From Erwinia sp. JUb26 (GTDB lineage Bacteria > Pseudomonadota > Gammaproteobacteria > Enterobacterales > Enterobacteriaceae), in the NCBI RefSeq assembly GCF_003751505.1, contig NZ_RJVB01000001.1, positions 248,001 to 312,000 of the forward strand: 64,000 bases of DNA, written 5' to 3'. This document shows, piece by piece, positions 1 to 8,703 of this stretch (its first letter is position 1; every line of letters starts with the position of its first letter). The notes below the pieces were generated by a model that searched no databases, was not told where the DNA came from, and saw only the letters and a list, made by a program, of their open reading frames with translations. Made by a program: the position numbers and the translations under genes.

Positions 1-136
1 CATCGCGAGTGACGGTAATAAACACCTCTACCGACGTATCGATGTTCAAATCGTTGTGGCGCAGAAACTGAATAATGGCGGCCATCTTCCTGTTTTCGGC
101 GCGTTTCACCTGGGAAAATACACATTGAGATAACAT
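1..136 (-). CDS. citC: [Citrate (pro-3S)-lyase] ligase, N-terminal part (runs off the window)
   Basis: The minus strand reads 45 codons from an ATG at 134-136 to the left edge. The peptide begins MLSQCVFSQVKRAENRKMAA and continues with NDLNIDTSVEVFITVTRD. This matches, from memory, the start of E. coli CitC (FTRVKRSENKKMAEI, NDLSVDTTVEVFITVTRD). CitC acetylates the prosthetic group of the acyl carrier subunit of citrate lyase and so activates it for anaerobic citrate fermentation. The gene is divergent from a CitA/CitB-type two-component system, the arrangement known in E. coli and Klebsiella, so a citCDEFXG-type operon probably lies to the left. Only the first 45 residues are visible. Confidence 0.85.
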   Translation of the reverse strand, partial: MLSQCVFSQVKRAENRKMAAIIQFLRHNDLNIDTSVEVFITVTRD

Positions 137-457
137 ATCTGGCGTTTTTCCACCTCTTCACGTTTCCGTATGGGCAACGTAGAGGATGATAATTTTCTTC
201 AAATCAATAACATTCATGGCACGAATGCGGACGTTAACTGACTAATTCGGCGATATTACGTGCATGCAGTACGATATTTTTTGATTTGATTCATAAACTG
301 CGATCTGATTTAAAAGAGCTTAATGGTTTTTATTTGCTTAATTAATTTTGTGACGGATACTGGCAGGGTTATATTTTACTTAATGCAGTGAATTTAAATT
401 TTATCGACAATAATGGATATGATGTTGCGGAACAGGGAAGTGAAAAGGGTCAATAAA
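137..457. promoter_or_regulatory. Divergent control region between citC and citA
   Basis: This stretch of about 320 bases is AT-rich, with runs such as TTTTATTTGCTTAATTAATT near 330-350, and contains no convincing gene. It must hold the promoters of the leftward citC operon and the rightward citA-citB pair. CitB-type regulators bind AT-rich DNA in such regions, so binding sites are likely here. I could not place individual sites or a confident -35/-10 pair. Confidence 0.5.
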
Positions 458-1738
458 ATGAATAAAAACTGTTTGCGCCTGTTTGAATGTCGAATGTTTC
501 CTCTGCGATTTTTCCTGTTTCTATTACTGATCTCCGTTCTGCTCATTGCCGCTCTGGGCCACTATTTCTCGACCCGATTTGAGGATTACCTGAACCACCA
601 GGTGTGCGATATGGCGATGAATCAGGCGCGGATTATCGCCTCCAACGACAGCGTGGTGGCCGCGGTAGAAGCGCGGGATACCGCTCAGTTGGGAGCGATT
701 GTGCGCCGTCTGGCGCGCGGTTCGGACTTCGACTACCTGGTGATCGGCGACCGCCGCTCAATCCGCCTCTATCACCCGAATCCAGCCAAAATTGGCTATC
801 CGATGCAGTGGACTAAACCCGGCGCGCTGGAGAAGGGCGAAAGCTACTTTATCAGCGGAGAAGGGTCGATTGGCGTGGCGCTGCGGGCGAAAACCCCGGT
901 GTTTGACCGCCACGGCCAGGTGGTTGGTGTAGTCTCGCTCGGCTATCTCTCCAGCAAAATTGAGGGCTGGCGGCGGGACTTTATTCTGCCGGTCGCCGGT
1001 GCTTTTGCGGCGATGCTTTTCCTGCTGCTGATGCTGTGGTGGCTGTTTGCCGCCTACCTTAAGCGCCGGATGCGCGGTATGGAACAGTATGTTGACGGCC
1101 TGCGAACCCAGCGCCACGAGCAGCTTAACTGGATGTCGACGATCAACGGCCTGCTGCAGATGAAGGAGTACGATCGGGTACTGGAGATGGTGCACGGCGA
1201 ATCCGACCTGCAGCAGGCGCAGATCGATTGGCTAATGGCGTCCTTTGCCGATCGTCAGCTGGTCGGGCTGCTGTTTGGCAAGATGCAGCGGGCACGGGAG
1301 CTGGGCTTAACGCTGGCGGTCGCCGACGGCAGCCAGCTGCGGCAGCTGCCGACGGGGCTGAACAGCGCTGAATTTGCCTCCATCGTTGGCAATCTGCTGG
1401 ATAATGCCTTTGAAGCCAGCCGGGACTGTGCGCCGGAGCATCGCTCGGTTGAACTGTATCTGAGTGACGAAGGAACCGAGGTGCTGATCGAAGTGGCCGA
1501 TCGGGGCTGCGGTATCGCCGTAGACCGGCGAGAAGCGATCTTCAACCGGGGAGTCAGCAGCAAAACGAATCAGGACGAGGAGCACGGTATCGGTCTTTAT
1601 CTGATCGCCGGCTACGTGGCACGCTGCGGCGGGGTGATTACGCTGGAAGATAACCCGCCCTGTGGCTCGCTGTTTTCTATTTATTTACCGAAAGTGAAAC
1701 CGACGTATGGCACAACCTCTGAGCATTTTGATCGTTGA
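458..1738 (+). CDS. citA: CitA/DpiB-type sensor histidine kinase
   Basis: Membrane sensor kinase of the CitA/DcuS family, expected to sense citrate or a related carboxylate in the periplasm and to phosphorylate the adjacent CitB-like regulator. A transmembrane segment near residues 14-34 is followed by a periplasmic sensor domain with the family motif YHPNPAKIG and GVALRAKTPVFD, then a second transmembrane segment near 175-200. The phosphoacceptor is His about 220 (RHEQLN). The ATPase has the N box NLLDNAFEAS (about 312) and the G box HGIGLYL. At 426 residues it is shorter than CitA/DpiB (about 540), because the cytoplasmic PAS domain between the second membrane helix and the His box is missing. 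I chose the ATG at 458 because AAAGGG lies eight bases upstream; an in-frame ATG at 413 has no ribosome site. It overlaps citB by 32 bases. Confidence 0.85.
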   Translation: MNKNCLRLFECRMFPLRFFLFLLLISVLLIAALGHYFSTRFEDYLNHQVCDMAMNQARIIASNDSVVAAVEARDTAQLGAIVRRLARGSDFDYLVIGDRRSIRLYHPNPAKIGYPMQWTKPGALEKGESYFISGEGSIGVALRAKTPVFDRHGQVVGVVSLGYLSSKIEGWRRDFILPVAGAFAAMLFLLLMLWWLFAAYLKRRMRGMEQYVDGLRTQRHEQLNWMSTINGLLQMKEYDRVLEMVHGESDLQQAQIDWLMASFADRQLVGLLFGKMQRARELGLTLAVADGSQLRQLPTGLNSAEFASIVGNLLDNAFEASRDCAPEHRSVELYLSDEGTEVLIEVADRGCGIAVDRREAIFNRGVSSKTNQDEEHGIGLYLIAGYVARCGGVITLEDNPPCGSLFSIYLPKVKPTYGTTSEHFDR

Positions 1739-2396
1739 AGATGAAACCGCGCTGGCCGAAATGCACGCCGAATTTCTTCGCCAGCGCTGCAGCTACGGGC
1801 AGGTGTGGCTGGCAGGAAATTTAGCCCAGGCGCGCGTGATGATTGCGCGCTTCAGGCCGTCGCTGATCCTGCTGGACAACTTTTTGCCGGATGGTAACGG
1901 CATCACGCTGCTGCATGAGCTGACCGCCGCGCACAGCCCGTGCGGCGTGGTCTTCACCACCGCCGCCAGCGATATGGACACGGTTGCGGAAGCCGTCCGC
2001 TGCGGCGTTTTTGACTATCTGATTAAGCCGATTTCCTGGTCACGGCTGGAGCAGACGCTGGATCGCTATCAGCAACGGTTAACGATGCTGGCTAACCCGG
2101 AAAGCGCCAGCCAGCGCCAGATTGACGAGATGTTTAACGCCTATGCGCGCGATGCAGGGGACGTGCCGCTCCCGGCGGGGATCGATGCCCTGACCCTGGC
2201 GAAGGTCAGCGATCTGTTTATCGATTGCGCCGCGCGCCATACCGCCGAAACGGTGGCCCAGGCGCTGAAGCTGAGCCGGACCACCGCCCGGCGCTATCTG
2301 GAGTTCGCCGCCGGGCAGCAGCGGATCCGCGCCGACATTGTTTACGGCAAAGTCGGGCGCCCGCAGCGCATCTACCGGTCCTCATCGCCGGATTAA
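1707..2396 (+). CDS. citB: CitB/DpiA-type response regulator
   Basis: Response regulator of 229 residues. The receiver domain shows the acidic pair in ILIVEDE, the phosphoacceptor Asp57 (LILLDNFLPDGNG) and the conserved Lys in YLIKPISW. The C-terminal half (about 165-225) is a helix-turn-helix region, AETVAQALKLSRTTARRYLE, followed by GRPQRIYR, as in CitB, DcuR and DpiA. It should act as a DNA-binding activator of the divergent citrate-lyase genes once phosphorylated by the kinase. The start overlaps the end of citA, which implies translational coupling. The phosphonate-type transporter begins about 115 bases downstream, so the two may or may not be co-transcribed. Confidence 0.87.
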   Translation: MAQPLSILIVEDETALAEMHAEFLRQRCSYGQVWLAGNLAQARVMIARFRPSLILLDNFLPDGNGITLLHELTAAHSPCGVVFTTAASDMDTVAEAVRCGVFDYLIKPISWSRLEQTLDRYQQRLTMLANPESASQRQIDEMFNAYARDAGDVPLPAGIDALTLAKVSDLFIDCAARHTAETVAQALKLSRTTARRYLEFAAGQQRIRADIVYGKVGRPQRIYRSSSPD

Positions 2397-2511
2397 CGCC
2401 GATAAAATTCTTTTCGCCTGTCACCGTTTCATCACCCGCCTGTCATATGAGCGTCATCGTGCTCGCCCTTAATAAGCGCACAACGACGAATGCGCTTAAC
2501 CACAACGGTAA

Positions 2512-3351
2512 ATGACAATGGCACAGGCACAGTTAAAAATTGCCCCACAGCATCAGGATGTTCCCCATCCGGCCAGCCACGCCAGAGTGTTGGCGGTTAA
2601 TGGTTTGGGTAAATCCTACGGCTCACAGGCACGCGTGCTGGACGACATTAACTTCGACCTGCACGCCGGGGAATTGGTGGCGGTGATTGGCCGCTCCGGT
2701 GCGGGGAAATCCACGCTGCTGCACGTGCTGAACGGCACGATACCGGCCAGCGAGGGTGAGATCCGCCACTTCGCCGACGACGGTAAACAGCAGAATATCG
2801 TTGAGCTGAACGCCCGACAGATGCGCCAGTGGCGCAGTGAATGCGGCATGATTTTCCAGGACTTTTGCCTGGTGCCGCGTCTGGACGTGCTGACCAATGT
2901 CCTGCTGGGGCGTCTGAGCCAGACCTCGACGCTGAAATCCCTGTTCAAAATCTTCCCGGATGAGGATCGCGCCCGCGCTATCGGCCTGCTGGAGTGGCTG
3001 AATATGCTGCCGCAGGCGTTACAGCGCGCCGAGAACCTCTCCGGTGGACAGATGCAGCGCGTGGCGATCTGCCGTGCGCTGATGCAAAACCCGAAAATTC
3101 TGCTCGCCGACGAACCGGTGGCCTCGCTCGATCCGAAAAACACCCGCCGCATTATGGACGTTCTGCGCCAGGTGAGTGAAAACGGTATCAGCGTGATGGT
3201 CAACCTGCACTCGGTGGAACTGGTGAAAGAGTACTGCACGCGCGCTATTGGCATTGCCAAAGGGCGCATTGTTTTTGACGGACATCCGTCGCAGCTGACC
3301 GACAGCCTTCTTCATACCCTGTATGGCGAAGAGATGTCGCAGCTTAACTAA
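2512..3351 (+). CDS. phnC: Phosphonate-type ABC transporter ATPase (PhnC)
   Basis: ABC ATPase of 279 residues. It has Walker [10 protein letters not shown], the signature [15 protein letters not shown], Walker [14 protein letters not shown] and the switch His in NLHSVEL. Family resemblance and gene order (ATPase, binding protein, two permeases) identify a PhnCDE-type importer of phosphonates, phosphite or organophosphate esters. An N-terminal extension of about 30 residues precedes the ABC fold; a second ATG lies two codons downstream of the first. The ATPase acts on the inner face of the inner membrane with the two PhnE-like permeases. No C-P lyase genes are present, so the substrate's fate is not evident here. 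Confidence 0.88.
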   Translation: MTMAQAQLKIAPQHQDVPHPASHARVLAVNGLGKSYGSQARVLDDINFDLHAGELVAVIGRSGAGKSTLLHVLNGTIPASEGEIRHFADDGKQQNIVELNARQMRQWRSECGMIFQDFCLVPRLDVLTNVLLGRLSQTSTLKSLFKIFPDEDRARAIGLLEWLNMLPQALQRAENLSGGQMQRVAICRALMQNPKILLADEPVASLDPKNTRRIMDVLRQVSENGISVMVNLHSVELVKEYCTRAIGIAKGRIVFDGHPSQLTDSLLHTLYGEEMSQLN

Positions 3352-3376
3352 CACTTTTTGGGAAACGGACACAGCA

Positions 3377-4303
3377 ATGAAAAAATACCTACTCGCAGCG
3401 GTAATCAGCAGTGTTATGGCCGCCAACGCCTTCGCTTCAGACGCGCCAAAAGAACTGAACCTGGGCATTCTCGGCGGCCAGAACGCCACCCAGCAGATCG
3501 GTGATAACCAGTGCGTGAAAGACTTCTTCGATAAAGAGCTGAGCGTTGATACCAAACTGCGTAACTCCTCAGACTACTCTGGCGTGATCCAGGGTCTGCT
3601 GGGCGGTAAAGTGGATATGGTACTGAGCATGTCGCCGTCTTCTTATGCGTCCGTGTACATCGCCGATCCCCAGGCGGTTGACGTGGTCGGCATCGTGGTG
3701 GACGACGCGGATAAATCCCGCGGCTACCATTCTGTGGTGGTGGTGAAAGCCGACAGCCCGTACAAAAAGCTGTCCGACCTGAAAGGTAAATCCTTCGGCA
3801 TGGCCGACCCGGATTCCACTTCCGGCTTCCTGATCCCGAACCAGAGCTTCAAGAAAGAGTTTGGCGGCAGCGTGGATGACAAATACAACGGCTTCTTCTC
3901 CAGCGTAACCTTCTCCGGCGGTCACGAGCAGGATGTGCTGGGCGTGCTGAACGGTCAGTTTGAAGGCGCGGTGACCTGGGCTTCAATGATCGGTGACTAC
4001 AATACCGGTTACACCAGCGGCGCATTCACCCGTATGATCCGTGCCGGTCAGCCTGACCTGATGAAAAAAATCCGCATTATCTGGGAATCGCCGCTGATCC
4101 CTAACGGCCCGATCCTGGTCAGCAACAAGCTGCCTGCGGACTTCAAAGCCAAACTGATTACCGCCATCAAAAAGCTGGATACCGAGCAGCACAGCTGCTT
4201 CGTCAAGGCCGTCGGTGGCGCACAGCATATCGGCCCGGCCACGGTGAAAGATTACCAGGCGATTATCGATATGAAACGTGAACTGACCTCCAAGCGTTCT
4301 TAA
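3377..4303 (+). CDS. phnD: Phosphonate-type periplasmic binding protein (PhnD)
   Basis: Secreted substrate-binding protein of 308 residues. It has a typical signal peptide, MKKYLLAAVISSVMAANAFA, cleaved before SDAPKEL. The mature part has PhnD-family features: LNLGILGGQN near the start, LRNSSDYSGVIQGLLGGKVDM, and LKGKSFGMADPDSTSGFLIP in the hinge region. The ATG at 3377 follows GGAAACGG and gives the signal peptide directly; the longer reading frame would bury it. It sits 25 bases after phnC and about 60 bases before the first permease gene, with a stem-loop in the gap that may keep this gene's message abundant, as is common for binding proteins. Confidence 0.9.
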   Translation: MKKYLLAAVISSVMAANAFASDAPKELNLGILGGQNATQQIGDNQCVKDFFDKELSVDTKLRNSSDYSGVIQGLLGGKVDMVLSMSPSSYASVYIADPQAVDVVGIVVDDADKSRGYHSVVVVKADSPYKKLSDLKGKSFGMADPDSTSGFLIPNQSFKKEFGGSVDDKYNGFFSSVTFSGGHEQDVLGVLNGQFEGAVTWASMIGDYNTGYTSGAFTRMIRAGQPDLMKKIRIIWESPLIPNGPILVSNKLPADFKAKLITAIKKLDTEQHSCFVKAVGGAQHIGPATVKDYQAIIDMKRELTSKRS

Positions 4304-4326
4304 TCCGCCGCTTTCTCCCCGTTTGT

Positions 4327-4348
4327 AAGGGCCGGACTTCCGGCCCTT
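4327..4348 (+). terminator. Intercistronic stem-loop between phnD and phnE
   Basis: AAGGGCCGG pairs perfectly with CCGGCCCTT around a four-base loop. No U-run follows, so it is more likely an mRNA-stabilising or attenuating hairpin than a full terminator. It lies after the binding-protein gene, where high differential expression is usual. Confidence 0.6.
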
Positions 4349-4363
4349 AATTCAGGTGTCCGC

Positions 4364-5233
4364 ATGACAAATCCCGATTTTGAGCGTTACTACCAGCAGA
4401 TCCGCGGCAGGCAAAAGCGCGATACGCTGCTGTGGTCATTGTTGCTGCTGGGGCTGTATCTTGGCTCGGCCCATCTGGCTGAATTTAACCTGCACACCGT
4501 CTGGGTGTCGCTGCCGCACTTCTTTGACTACATTCGTGAAACGATACCGGCGCTGCGTTTTCATGCCCTGTTTGACGATGTGAAAACCGACGGCTCGCTG
4601 GCGTGGTGGGGCTATCGCCTGCATATCCAGCTGCCGCTGATCTGGGAAACGCTGCAGCTGGCGCTGGCGGCGACGGTGCTGTCGGTGATGGTAGCCGGCG
4701 TACTGGCTTTCCTCGCCGCTGGCAATACACAGACGCCGCGCGGCGTCAGTTTCGCTATCCGTACCGGGGTGGCTTTCTTACGCACCATGCCTGAACTGGC
4801 GTGGGCGGTGATGTTCGTGATGGCTTTTGGTATCGGGGTGATCCCCGGCTTCCTCGCCCTGGCGCTGCACACCATCGGCAGCCTGACCAAGCTGTTTTAT
4901 GAAGCCATTGAAAGCGCCTCCGACAAGCCGGTGCGCGGCCTGGCGGCGGCGGGGGCTTCGTCGTTTCAGCGTATGCGCTTCGCGCTGTGGCCGCAGGTGA
5001 AGCCGGTGTTTCTCTCCTACGGCTTTATGCGCCTGGAAATCAACTTCCGCCAGTCGACGATCCTCGGGCTGGTGGGGGCGGGCGGCATCGGCCAGGAGCT
5101 GATGACCAATATCAAACTGGATCGCTACGATCAGGTCAGCATGACGCTGTTGCTGATTATCGTGGTGGTATCGCTGCTGGATACCTGCTCCGGCAGGATA
5201 CGCAAGCGCGTGGTAGAGGGGAAAGCCGCATGA
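4364..5233 (+). CDS. phnE: Phosphonate-type ABC transporter permease 1 (PhnE)
   Basis: Inner-membrane permease of 289 residues with hydrophobic segments near 25-45, 100-120, 140-165 and 255-275. The binding-protein-dependent transport (EAA) loop reads GLAAAGASSFQRMRFALWPQ, followed by a region ending VGAGGIGQELM, the usual contact site for the ATPase. This is the first of two PhnE-like subunits, so the channel is probably a heterodimer. Its TGA overlaps the ATG of the next gene (ATGA), which shows tight coupling. Confidence 0.88.
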   Translation: MTNPDFERYYQQIRGRQKRDTLLWSLLLLGLYLGSAHLAEFNLHTVWVSLPHFFDYIRETIPALRFHALFDDVKTDGSLAWWGYRLHIQLPLIWETLQLALAATVLSVMVAGVLAFLAAGNTQTPRGVSFAIRTGVAFLRTMPELAWAVMFVMAFGIGVIPGFLALALHTIGSLTKLFYEAIESASDKPVRGLAAAGASSFQRMRFALWPQVKPVFLSYGFMRLEINFRQSTILGLVGAGGIGQELMTNIKLDRYDQVSMTLLLIIVVVSLLDTCSGRIRKRVVEGKAA

Positions 5234-6114
5234 TCGTATCCATCAACAGCGAACGGCAAAACAGCATCCGGCAGCAGCATAGCGCGCTGTTTGCCGTGCA
5301 GCGTCGCTATCTGACGAAGACCGGGATTATCGCCGGGGCCATTCTGCTCTACTACATTTTCTTCTTCACCAGCTTTGGCATCAGCTGGCAGCAGCTGACC
5401 ATCGGCATGGGCCAGCTTGGGCACTACTTCCTGCGGATGTTTGTCTGGCACGATGTAGCCAACTGGCCGTTCGCCTACTATTTCGGCCAGATCGGTATCA
5501 CTATCGGTATCGTCTTCGCCGGGACGCTGACCGCCACGCTGATCGCGCTGCCGCTGTCGTTCTTTGCCGCCCGCAACGTGATGAACACGCCGGTGCTGCG
5601 CCCGGTTTCGCTGATCGTCCGCAGACTGCTGGATCTGCTGCGCGGCATTGATATGGCGATCTGGGGGCTGATCTTCGTACGCGCCGTCGGCATGGGGCCG
5701 CTGGCCGGGGTGCTGGCGATTATCATGCAGGACATCGGGCTGCTGGGGAAACTGTATGCCGAAGGGCATGAGGCGGTGGAGCGTTCGCCGGGACGCGGGC
5801 TGAATGCGCTCGGTGCCACGGCGGTGCAGAAGCAGCGCTTCGGGATTTTCACCCAGTCCTTCCCGGCGTTCCTGGCGCTCAGCCTGTATCAGATTGAATC
5901 CAACACCCGTTCGGCGGCGGTGCTCGGCTTCGTCGGGGCCGGTGGCGTCGGGCTGGTGTATGCCGAAAACATGCGCCTGTGGAACTGGGACGTGGTGATG
6001 TTTATCACCCTGATCATGGTGGTGATCGTGATGACCATGGATTACCTCTCGGCGAAATTGCGCAAACGCTATATTCAGGGCCAGCCGGTGCCGCTGTTTG
6101 AGGTGAAAAAGTAA
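5230..6114 (+). CDS. phnE: Phosphonate-type ABC transporter permease 2 (PhnE)
   Basis: Second permease of 294 residues, starting at the ATG that overlaps the stop of the first permease gene. The EAA loop reads GLNALGATAVQKQRFGIFTQ and is followed by LGFVGAGGVGLVYAE. Several transmembrane helices are visible (about 30-50, 95-115, 140-165, 260-280). Paired PhnE1/PhnE2 subunits are common in phosphonate and phosphite importers outside E. coli. It is the last gene of the phnCDEE set; no regulator or degradation enzyme follows. Confidence 0.87.
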   Translation: MIVSINSERQNSIRQQHSALFAVQRRYLTKTGIIAGAILLYYIFFFTSFGISWQQLTIGMGQLGHYFLRMFVWHDVANWPFAYYFGQIGITIGIVFAGTLTATLIALPLSFFAARNVMNTPVLRPVSLIVRRLLDLLRGIDMAIWGLIFVRAVGMGPLAGVLAIIMQDIGLLGKLYAEGHEAVERSPGRGLNALGATAVQKQRFGIFTQSFPAFLALSLYQIESNTRSAAVLGFVGAGGVGLVYAENMRLWNWDVVMFITLIMVVIVMTMDYLSAKLRKRYIQGQPVPLFEVKK

Positions 6115-6193
6115 CGAAGGCTCGTAGTTAAGCGTGAGAACAGGCAGGACCGCGACTGACGAGTTGAACTTCAGCCAGCTGTGATTAAGTCTG

Positions 6194-6228
6194 ATGCGGA
6201 CTTTGGCAATGAAAGCTAAAGTCCGCAT
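6194..6228. terminator. Stem-loop downstream of the phn operon
   Basis: ATGCGGACTTT pairs perfectly with AAAGTCCGCAT across a 13-base loop. The phn genes end 80 bases to the left and a convergent minus-strand gene ends 140 bases to the right. There is no clear U-run on either side, so efficient termination is unproven. Confidence 0.4.
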
Positions 6229-6367
6229 GAATCAATGCTCCATGCTCAGATTTTGGCAGCTTACCTGTCAGCAATGACTAACATCAGACATCCGGGAAAC
6301 GAAGTCACCGGATGAAACAATCTCGCCAGTGTGACGCGGAATATAAGCCTGCTGATTATCAGCCGGT

Positions 6368-7195
6368 TCAGCTCAGCTGGTCTGCAATCAGCCACCACTT
6401 CCGATTTAGCTCATAGTACCGGTCGCCCGGCTCCGGCGATTGTTCCCAGGGTTTATCAATAATGTAATGAATGTTTTTCACCCGCTGGTCATTCCACACG
6501 TGGGGGTGCTGGTGCGGCAGGGTTTTCAGCGCGTTATAAACCCACGGCAGCGGCTGCCAGCGGTCGCGATAAAACTGATTCAGGAAATCCTGCTCGGCGA
6601 AAAGATAGGTGGACAGGTCATCCAGCGCCGCCAGCCGCGCCATCATCTCCTCAAACACCGACTTATCCGGCGTCAGCAGCAGGAAGCCACCGTTCAGATA
6701 GTTATCCACCTTGTCGGGCTGCTCAACGTGCTCCTCTCCCTTGCACCAGCTGTAAAAACAGTTGTCGGGTGTCCAGTCGGCGGGATAGCTCTCAATGCGA
6801 TTGGGGTTGCAGCGGCAGGCGTGGCAGGCCGCAATCGTCCCCGCCGCCAGCGGTAGCTCAAACAGCTCGTCCATATTCTGCGTGACCAGCATATCGGCAT
6901 CAAGAAAGGCCAGCCGTTCGAATTCGGTCAGCGTCCAGGCCGCCAGCTTGGTCCACACCTCGGCAAAGCGCGCGTTGGCGTAGCGATTCTCCAGCGCCGG
7001 GTTCGGGCTGACGGGGGCCACTTCCCGCACCAGGCAGCCGTCTGCGTCGAGGGTGTCCCGCACTTCTTGCGTTATATTCCCGGTCACCATCACCACCAGC
7101 GGATAGCGACTGCCGCTGACCTGTAGCGATTTTGCCAGCGCGCGCACGCCGATCAGGTAGCCGGGCTGAGTTAGTAACGTGGTCCATGCCATCAT
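6368..7195 (-). CDS. GT8-family glycosyltransferase (galactinol synthase/glycogenin-like)
   Basis: Protein of 275 residues with the glycosyltransferase family 8 pattern. It has an N-terminal nucleotide-sugar region, the metal-binding DxD motif FLDADML (Asp99, Asp101), a YLNGGFLLLTPDK segment, AEQDFLNQFY, and a C-terminal NIHYIIDKPW containing the family's conserved His and KPW. Enzymes of this family move galactose or glucose from UDP-sugars; galactinol synthase and glycogenin are examples. No signal peptide is seen, so it should be cytosolic. The start is preceded by AAGGAG, which overlaps the stop codon of the lactone-oxidase gene 12 bases upstream, so the two are one operon. The acceptor sugar is unknown. 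Confidence 0.8.
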   Translation of the reverse strand: MMAWTTLLTQPGYLIGVRALAKSLQVSGSRYPLVVMVTGNITQEVRDTLDADGCLVREVAPVSPNPALENRYANARFAEVWTKLAAWTLTEFERLAFLDADMLVTQNMDELFELPLAAGTIAACHACRCNPNRIESYPADWTPDNCFYSWCKGEEHVEQPDKVDNYLNGGFLLLTPDKSVFEEMMARLAALDDLSTYLFAEQDFLNQFYRDRWQPLPWVYNALKTLPHQHPHVWNDQRVKNIHYIIDKPWEQSPEPGDRYYELNRKWWLIADQLS

Positions 7196-7207
7196 GGCGA
7201 TATCTCC

Positions 7208-8590
7208 TTAGCCCAACAGGCGTTCACTGAACGCGTTGCTGAATTTATGTTGCGGGTCCAGCGCCTCGCGCACTTCACGAAACGCGGCCATTTGCGGATA
7301 CAGTGCGGACCAGTCGTACAGATCCGCATCGAAATATTTTCCCCAGTGCGGGCGGCCGCCTTCCTTCGCCAGCAGTTTTTCCACTTCGTGAAGGAAAGCC
7401 ACGCCTTCCTCAGAGAGTGAACCGTCCTCGGCGTAATACACCACGAAGCCGAAGAAGCAGCTCTCCTGCTGCCAGGCCGGGCTGAGCCAGCTCTTCGACG
7501 CGCCGGTACAGCGCAGGATCACCGGGTAGTGCAGATGCGGTTGATTCTCGGCGTGCCAGCGCTTGATGCGCTCTATCACCGCGCCCGCACGGGCCAGTGG
7601 AATGGCGATCTCCACGTTGATCTGCGGCGTGGCGATGCCGCGACAAAACACCTGATACACGTCGCCGGTGACGTCTGAAAAATCCTTGAAACGGGTGACG
7701 GTGCGGAACGGCTTACCGTTTTCATCACGGATTTGCGTGTCGTTACGCATATGCGTCAGTGTCCGATCGATGGTCTGATTCATCGCATCGCTGGTTTCCT
7801 GCTGGATAAGCGGGTCGCCGTCATTATTCTGATACTCCTTGCGTTCTTCCTCGGTTGCTTCCCGGGCCGCCCAGACGTGAACCTGATTCTCATCGGGGAA
7901 CCACCAGGCTTTGCTCAGCGCATAGCTGCGATTCCACTCCAGAAGATCGTCCGCCAGGCTGTCGCCGCTGACGGCATTTTTAAAGCAGGTATAAACCTCA
8001 GAAGGGCGGGTACGAAGCGTCACAGCGGTCACCACGCCCAGACAGCCAAGGCCAAGCTGTACCGCGTGGAACCACGGATGCTGGCGATCGAATTCTTCTA
8101 TGCTGCCATCGGCCAGTACCATGCGGATGCGCAGCGCTTCGTCACCAATGGAACTTTGATACAGCCCCTGGCCGTGAGTGCCGGTAGCCAGCGCACCGGC
8201 CAGCGTCTGCGAGTCGATCACCCCGGGCGAGGCGGGCAGCATGCGGCCCATTGCCGTCAGCAGTTCATACACTTCATGCAGCGGCGTGCCGCCGGAGAAC
8301 GTGGCGCTGTCCTGGTCGTGGGAGATCAGTCCCCGCAGCCGGGAAGTGTCAATCAACCGGTCTTCCGTGCAGCCGAGTGCCAGCATGCGGCCCGGCGACA
8401 TCCGGCTGCCCATCACCCGCAGTTTACCCGATGTCGCGGCGATCAGTTCTGACAGTTGATGTTCATTTTCAGGCTGGAGGATCTGTTTTTTATCGGCCAG
8501 CGGTGCATTTTGCGCCCAGTTCCACAGGCGGGGTTCCTGTGCAGACAGCCGGGTATTGCGCGGCGGAAAGTCGGAAGGGTTACGCGTCAT
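7208..8590 (-). CDS. FAD-dependent D-arabinono-1,4-lactone oxidase-like protein
   Basis: Protein of 460 residues in the vanillyl-alcohol/aldonolactone oxidase group. The N-terminal FAD-binding (PCMH) part has VMGSRMSPGRML, FSGGTPLHEVYELL and the characteristic GALATGTHGQG. The C-terminal ALO domain has the RPHWGKYFDADL signature (HWGK; HWAK in many relatives) and ends RVREALDPQHKFSN-like. Such enzymes oxidise aldono-1,4-lactones, giving ascorbate or erythroascorbate-type products, or oxidise polyols, with oxygen or another acceptor. It lacks a signal peptide. It is translated together with the GT8 gene and lies downstream of a TetR regulator that has its own terminator. The real substrate cannot be read from sequence. 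Confidence 0.8.
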   Translation of the reverse strand: MTRNPSDFPPRNTRLSAQEPRLWNWAQNAPLADKKQILQPENEHQLSELIAATSGKLRVMGSRMSPGRMLALGCTEDRLIDTSRLRGLISHDQDSATFSGGTPLHEVYELLTAMGRMLPASPGVIDSQTLAGALATGTHGQGLYQSSIGDEALRIRMVLADGSIEEFDRQHPWFHAVQLGLGCLGVVTAVTLRTRPSEVYTCFKNAVSGDSLADDLLEWNRSYALSKAWWFPDENQVHVWAAREATEEERKEYQNNDGDPLIQQETSDAMNQTIDRTLTHMRNDTQIRDENGKPFRTVTRFKDFSDVTGDVYQVFCRGIATPQINVEIAIPLARAGAVIERIKRWHAENQPHLHYPVILRCTGASKSWLSPAWQQESCFFGFVVYYAEDGSLSEEGVAFLHEVEKLLAKEGGRPHWGKYFDADLYDWSALYPQMAAFREVREALDPQHKFSNAFSERLLG

Positions 8591-8640
8591 CGACAGCTCC
8601 AGTAAGGCTAAATCAAGAGAGTTGACTGTTAAGCGTAGAC

Positions 8641-8668
8641 AAAAAACCCGTTATCAGGGGATAACGGG
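8641..8668 (-). terminator. Intrinsic terminator of the tetR-type gene
   Basis: On the minus strand CCCGTTATC pairs with GATAACGGG around a four-base loop and is followed by six U's. It lies between the end of the TetR gene and the start of the lactone-oxidase gene, so the oxidase-GT8 pair probably has its own promoter in the 50 bases to the left. Confidence 0.85.
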
Positions 8669-8703
8669 GGAGATATTTGTACAATTTTTATTTTTTGTAC
8701 AGC

